Assembly: GCA_041398565.1 (NCBI GenBank)
Contig: JAWKUN010000003.1
Location: 496,001 to 560,000, forward strand
From: DATGPD01 sp041398565
Lineage (GTDB): Bacteria; Planctomycetota; UBA1135; UBA2386
Length of the DNA stretch: 64,000 nt
Direction: 5' to 3'
A program made the translations under genes and the position numbers. Positions 61,834-64,000 of this stretch are shown piece by piece (position 1 is the first letter of the stretch; the number at the start of each line of letters is the position of its first letter). The notes beneath the pieces were generated by a model that was not told the origin of the DNA, did not search any database, and was given only the letters and a program-made list of their open reading frames with translations.

Positions 61834-62142
61834 GCCGGCAGCATGCCAGAGCCCCGGACGGCGTGCACGCGGGGCAGGTGTGTGCCGGCGCACACGCGAG
61901 GATTCGTCCTCGGTGGCACGAGCGTCGGTCGAGGCGTATCGGTGGCGGTGCGAGACGAGGATGCGCGTGCCGGGGACCGACGGCCCGGGCCCTTGTCGCG
62001 ACGTCGAGACGGCGTCTCTCGTAACGAGGTTCGATCTCTGAAAAGGGACGGCGGGACAGCGCGTTGCAGCCGCGCGTCGTCGGCGTTGCGCGCTGACCCT
62101 GGTCCAAGTTCCTCAGCACTCAGGCCCCGGTTCGAGGAGGCG
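61834..62142. other. Divergent intergenic region sulfatase / secreted protein
   Basis: No gene seen. It contains two short hairpins (GTGTGC-CGGC-GCACAC near 61880; GAGAC-GGC-GTCTC near 62004) and a GAGGAGG ribosome site at its right end. Confidence 0.5.
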
Positions 62143-63183
62143 ATGATGAGTTCATTCGTGCGGTCGATGGTTCCGATCCTCGCTGTGTGGTGTGGCTTCT
62201 GCCTCGAGGGTCGCGCGCAGATCAGTGCCCTGGCCGGTACCTCCGTGTCGGTGTCCGGCGCGGTCCAGTACCAGAGGTTGCACGGGCGGCTGTCGATCCG
62301 GCTGTACGAGAACGGCAGCGAGCGGATCCTCAACTCCGACATCGATACGACGATGGACTCGTTCGACATCTGTAGGTTGCCGAACGTCGTCTGCAGTGGC
62401 TCCCAGGGTGGCTCGCGTGCCAGCCAGGCGGGTAGCGGCTACTCGCTCAGCTTCTCGTACTCGGGCATGGCGAGTGTGGACATCGTGCCGAACACGAGGG
62501 CGTGGTCCGCGGCCGTGCTCGAGGTCCAACATGTCTACCGGAACACCGATTCGTCACCGCACACGGTGCGGGTCGCTGGCTCGCTGAGTCGCGGTGCCCA
62601 GGTCTTCGGTGTCGCACCGTCGATCTGGGAAGCCAGAGGCAGGGTCGTCGTCTCCATCGCGACGACCGGCACGAGCTACTCCGACTCGTTCCTGGCCCGA
62701 GTGGGCTCGAGTGGTGCGCAGACCCCGCCAGACCCGCCGTCCAGATCCATGTCACTGCCCGACATCACGATCGCAGCCGGTGACGAACTGACGATCACGG
62801 TGTCATCGAACGCGACAGCGATTCTGGGGCCAGAGGACTGTCGCTTGCTCCTCGGGACAGTTCCCGGTCGATGGACGGCGGGCACGGATGCTCTCCTGGT
62901 CGACCCGCTGATGCAGCAGCTGGTCACGCTGGACAACGTCCCCGACTTCCCGATTCCGAACGAGGTCGGGTTGCTCGGCGTGCGCCTGTATGCGCAGATC
63001 TACATGAACAACGCGCTCGTCTTCCCTGACGATCCTGTGCAACTGTCGCACGGATTGGAGATCGAGATCGGCGGCGATGCTCGGCCCTACGGAGATGGTG
63101 GCAGCGGAATCACGCTCTGGCTCCGAGAGCCCCCGAAGCTCGGTGGTGTCCTTCGGCTGCGTTTCCACATCCCCGGTGTCTGA
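62143..63183 (+). CDS. Secreted beta-rich protein with shared tail
   Basis: A 346-residue protein. A strong ribosome site GAGGAGG precedes ATG-ATG. The signal peptide ends near EGRAQ. The body is beta-strand-rich with many Ser/Thr/Gly (ALAGTSVSVSGAVQYQRLHG in part; YSLSFSYSGMASVDIVPNTRA). The C-terminus carries PIPNEVGLLGVRLYAQIYMNN and LSHGLEIEIGG, the same tail pattern as the other secreted proteins. No enzymatic motif. Confidence 0.72.
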   Translation: MMSSFVRSMVPILAVWCGFCLEGRAQISALAGTSVSVSGAVQYQRLHGRLSIRLYENGSERILNSDIDTTMDSFDICRLPNVVCSGSQGGSRASQAGSGYSLSFSYSGMASVDIVPNTRAWSAAVLEVQHVYRNTDSSPHTVRVAGSLSRGAQVFGVAPSIWEARGRVVVSIATTGTSYSDSFLARVGSSGAQTPPDPPSRSMSLPDITIAAGDELTITVSSNATAILGPEDCRLLLGTVPGRWTAGTDALLVDPLMQQLVTLDNVPDFPIPNEVGLLGVRLYAQIYMNNALVFPDDPVQLSHGLEIEIGGDARPYGDGGSGITLWLREPPKLGGVLRLRFHIPGV

Positions 63184-63249
63184 GGGGCTGCATCGTGGAT
63201 CCTGTTCGGCGTGTGAGCGCAGGCGGCACCGCGGACGGTCCGATCGCGG

Positions 63250-64000
63250 TCAGTCGTCGTCGTCGTCGTCGACCTTGCTCACCGCCCACTCCGGGTAGGG
63301 CACCGAGCTGCCTTTCATGGCTCGCCACAGGATGCGGTTGAGCACGTCTTCCGGCGCGCGGTCGACTCTCGAGAAGTCCAGCTGCGCCGAGCGCTCGGCG
63401 TCGGCTCGCAGCGCCGGATCGGCGAGCGCCGTCGAGCCCGGGTTCATTTCGTCGAACGGCACGTTGCTCGGCAGAGCCACGAACGGCGCCAGGTCCGGCG
63501 TGTCCTGGAAGCAGTCGAACATGGGGGTGGCGCTGGCGTCGAAGGCGTTCATCGGCGGCAAACCCAGGATCTGCTCGATCGTGCGCAGGATGCTGGTCGT
63601 GTTGTACTGCGTGCCCACCACGGCGCCGCGTTTGGCGTACGGGCTGGCGACGTAGGCGGTGGTGCGGTAGCCGCTGACGTGGTCCCAGCCGGCCTGCGGG
63701 TCGTCCTCGATGACGAAGATCGCCATCTTCGGCCAGAAGCGCGAGTGGCTGAGCCCTTCGACGATGCGTCCGAGCGCCAGGTCGTTGTCGGCGACCTGCG
63801 ACGCCGGGGTCGGCCGGTCCTTGCCGGTGCCGCTGGTGTGGTCGTTGGGCAGGCAGATCAGGGTCAGGCGCGGGAACTCGCCCTTCTCCTCGAACCCGGC
63901 CAGCTCGCGCAGGACGAAGTCGGCGCGGTACTGGTCGGGCACCGCCATGTCCCAACCGACGTAGCCGGACGGCGAGTAGGGCGCCAGCGACGGCACCACC
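63250..64000 (-). CDS. Alkaline-phosphatase-superfamily phosphoesterase (5' end missing)
   Basis: At least 250 residues, open to the right edge. The visible part matches the C-terminal phosphoesterase domain of proteins with an N-terminal YncE-like propeller: LICLPNDHTSGTG, VIEDDPQAGWDHVSGYRTTAYVASPYAKRG in parts, YNTTSILRTIEQILGLPPM and FDASATPMFDCF. Asp/His of NDH and EDD-x-H bind the metals. The tail ends in a run of Asp. The missing N-terminus would show whether the propeller is present. Confidence 0.85.
   Translation of the reverse strand, partial: VVPSLAPYSPSGYVGWDMAVPDQYRADFVLRELAGFEEKGEFPRLTLICLPNDHTSGTGKDRPTPASQVADNDLALGRIVEGLSHSRFWPKMAIFVIEDDPQAGWDHVSGYRTTAYVASPYAKRGAVVGTQYNTTSILRTIEQILGLPPMNAFDASATPMFDCFQDTPDLAPFVALPSNVPFDEMNPGSTALADPALRADAERSAQLDFSRVDRAPEDVLNRILWRAMKGSSVPYPEWAVSKVDDDDDD

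Noticed and set aside
61834..62142. Extension of the secreted protein to a longer upstream frame
   Set aside because: The 873-residue frame is antisense to the sulfatase; signal peptide and GAGGAGG ribosome site fix the start at 62143.

Overview
The window is a very GC-rich bacterial chromosome segment with dense, mostly intact genes on both strands. I infer a member of the Planctomycetota. The evidence is a sigma factor of the PF07638 type, two membrane Ser/Thr kinases (one fused to a formylglycine-generating-enzyme-like domain), a sulfatase, a DUF3179 protein, many exported proteins, and several large secreted proteins sharing a C-terminal tail. There is no sign of a prophage, insertion sequence, CRISPR array, rRNA or recognisable tRNA. 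The first gene runs off the left edge and the last off the right edge.

Layout. 1-5.1 kb: the end of a membrane TPR protein of the TMTC type, a structured repeat in tandem, a secretin-N-like exported protein, an EF-hand protein and an isolated moaA. 5.4-9.2 kb: an operon of ECF sigma factor, kinase with SUMF1-like domain, and an unknown protein. 9.3-14.2 kb: priA facing a flotillin/NfeD pair and rlmH. 14.2-18.2 kb: a Tat-exported aminotransferase-fold protein, a flavin oxidoreductase and a glycosyltransferase. 18.2-21.3 kb: small redox and lipoprotein genes, ending in three coupled genes (BamE-like lipoprotein, lipoprotein, hydrolase). 21.4-23.7 kb: an OmpR-type two-component system. 24-29.3 kb: a sugar nucleotidyltransferase and an RND pump with its adaptor. 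29.4-35.5 kb: yebC, a small acidic protein, an 800-residue secreted protein, an SRPBCC protein and an MgtC/DUF4010 membrane protein. 35.5-40.1 kb: two divergent M1 metallopeptidases, one membrane-anchored and one secreted. 40.2-46.3 kb: three overlapping genes for a multi-domain glycosyl/methyltransferase, a pyruvyltransferase-like protein and a double methyltransferase, probably acting on a surface glycan. 46.5-49.4 kb: three exported proteins. 49.7-54.2 kb: an ECF sigma factor, a membrane kinase and a divergently encoded secreted S41-type peptidase. 54.2-64 kb: a 12-blade kelch protein, a QueA-like enzyme with an SDR and an XRE-cupin regulator, a TetR regulator with two operators, a sulfatase, a small secreted protein and an alkaline-phosphatase-superfamily phosphoesterase.

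Two observations stand out. First, the extracytoplasmic end of the kinase at 50275-51750 is the same roughly 100-residue domain that occurs twice at the start of the secreted peptidase encoded next to it. With the overlapping sigma gene this looks like an undescribed envelope-sensing module. Second, an element of about 80 bases, foldable into three hairpins, occurs at 1432, 1512 and 49565. Its third stem shows compensatory base changes between two copies.

Translational coupling by ATGA or GTGA overlaps is frequent, with seven cases. Function calls rest on reading motifs by eye; no database search was possible.
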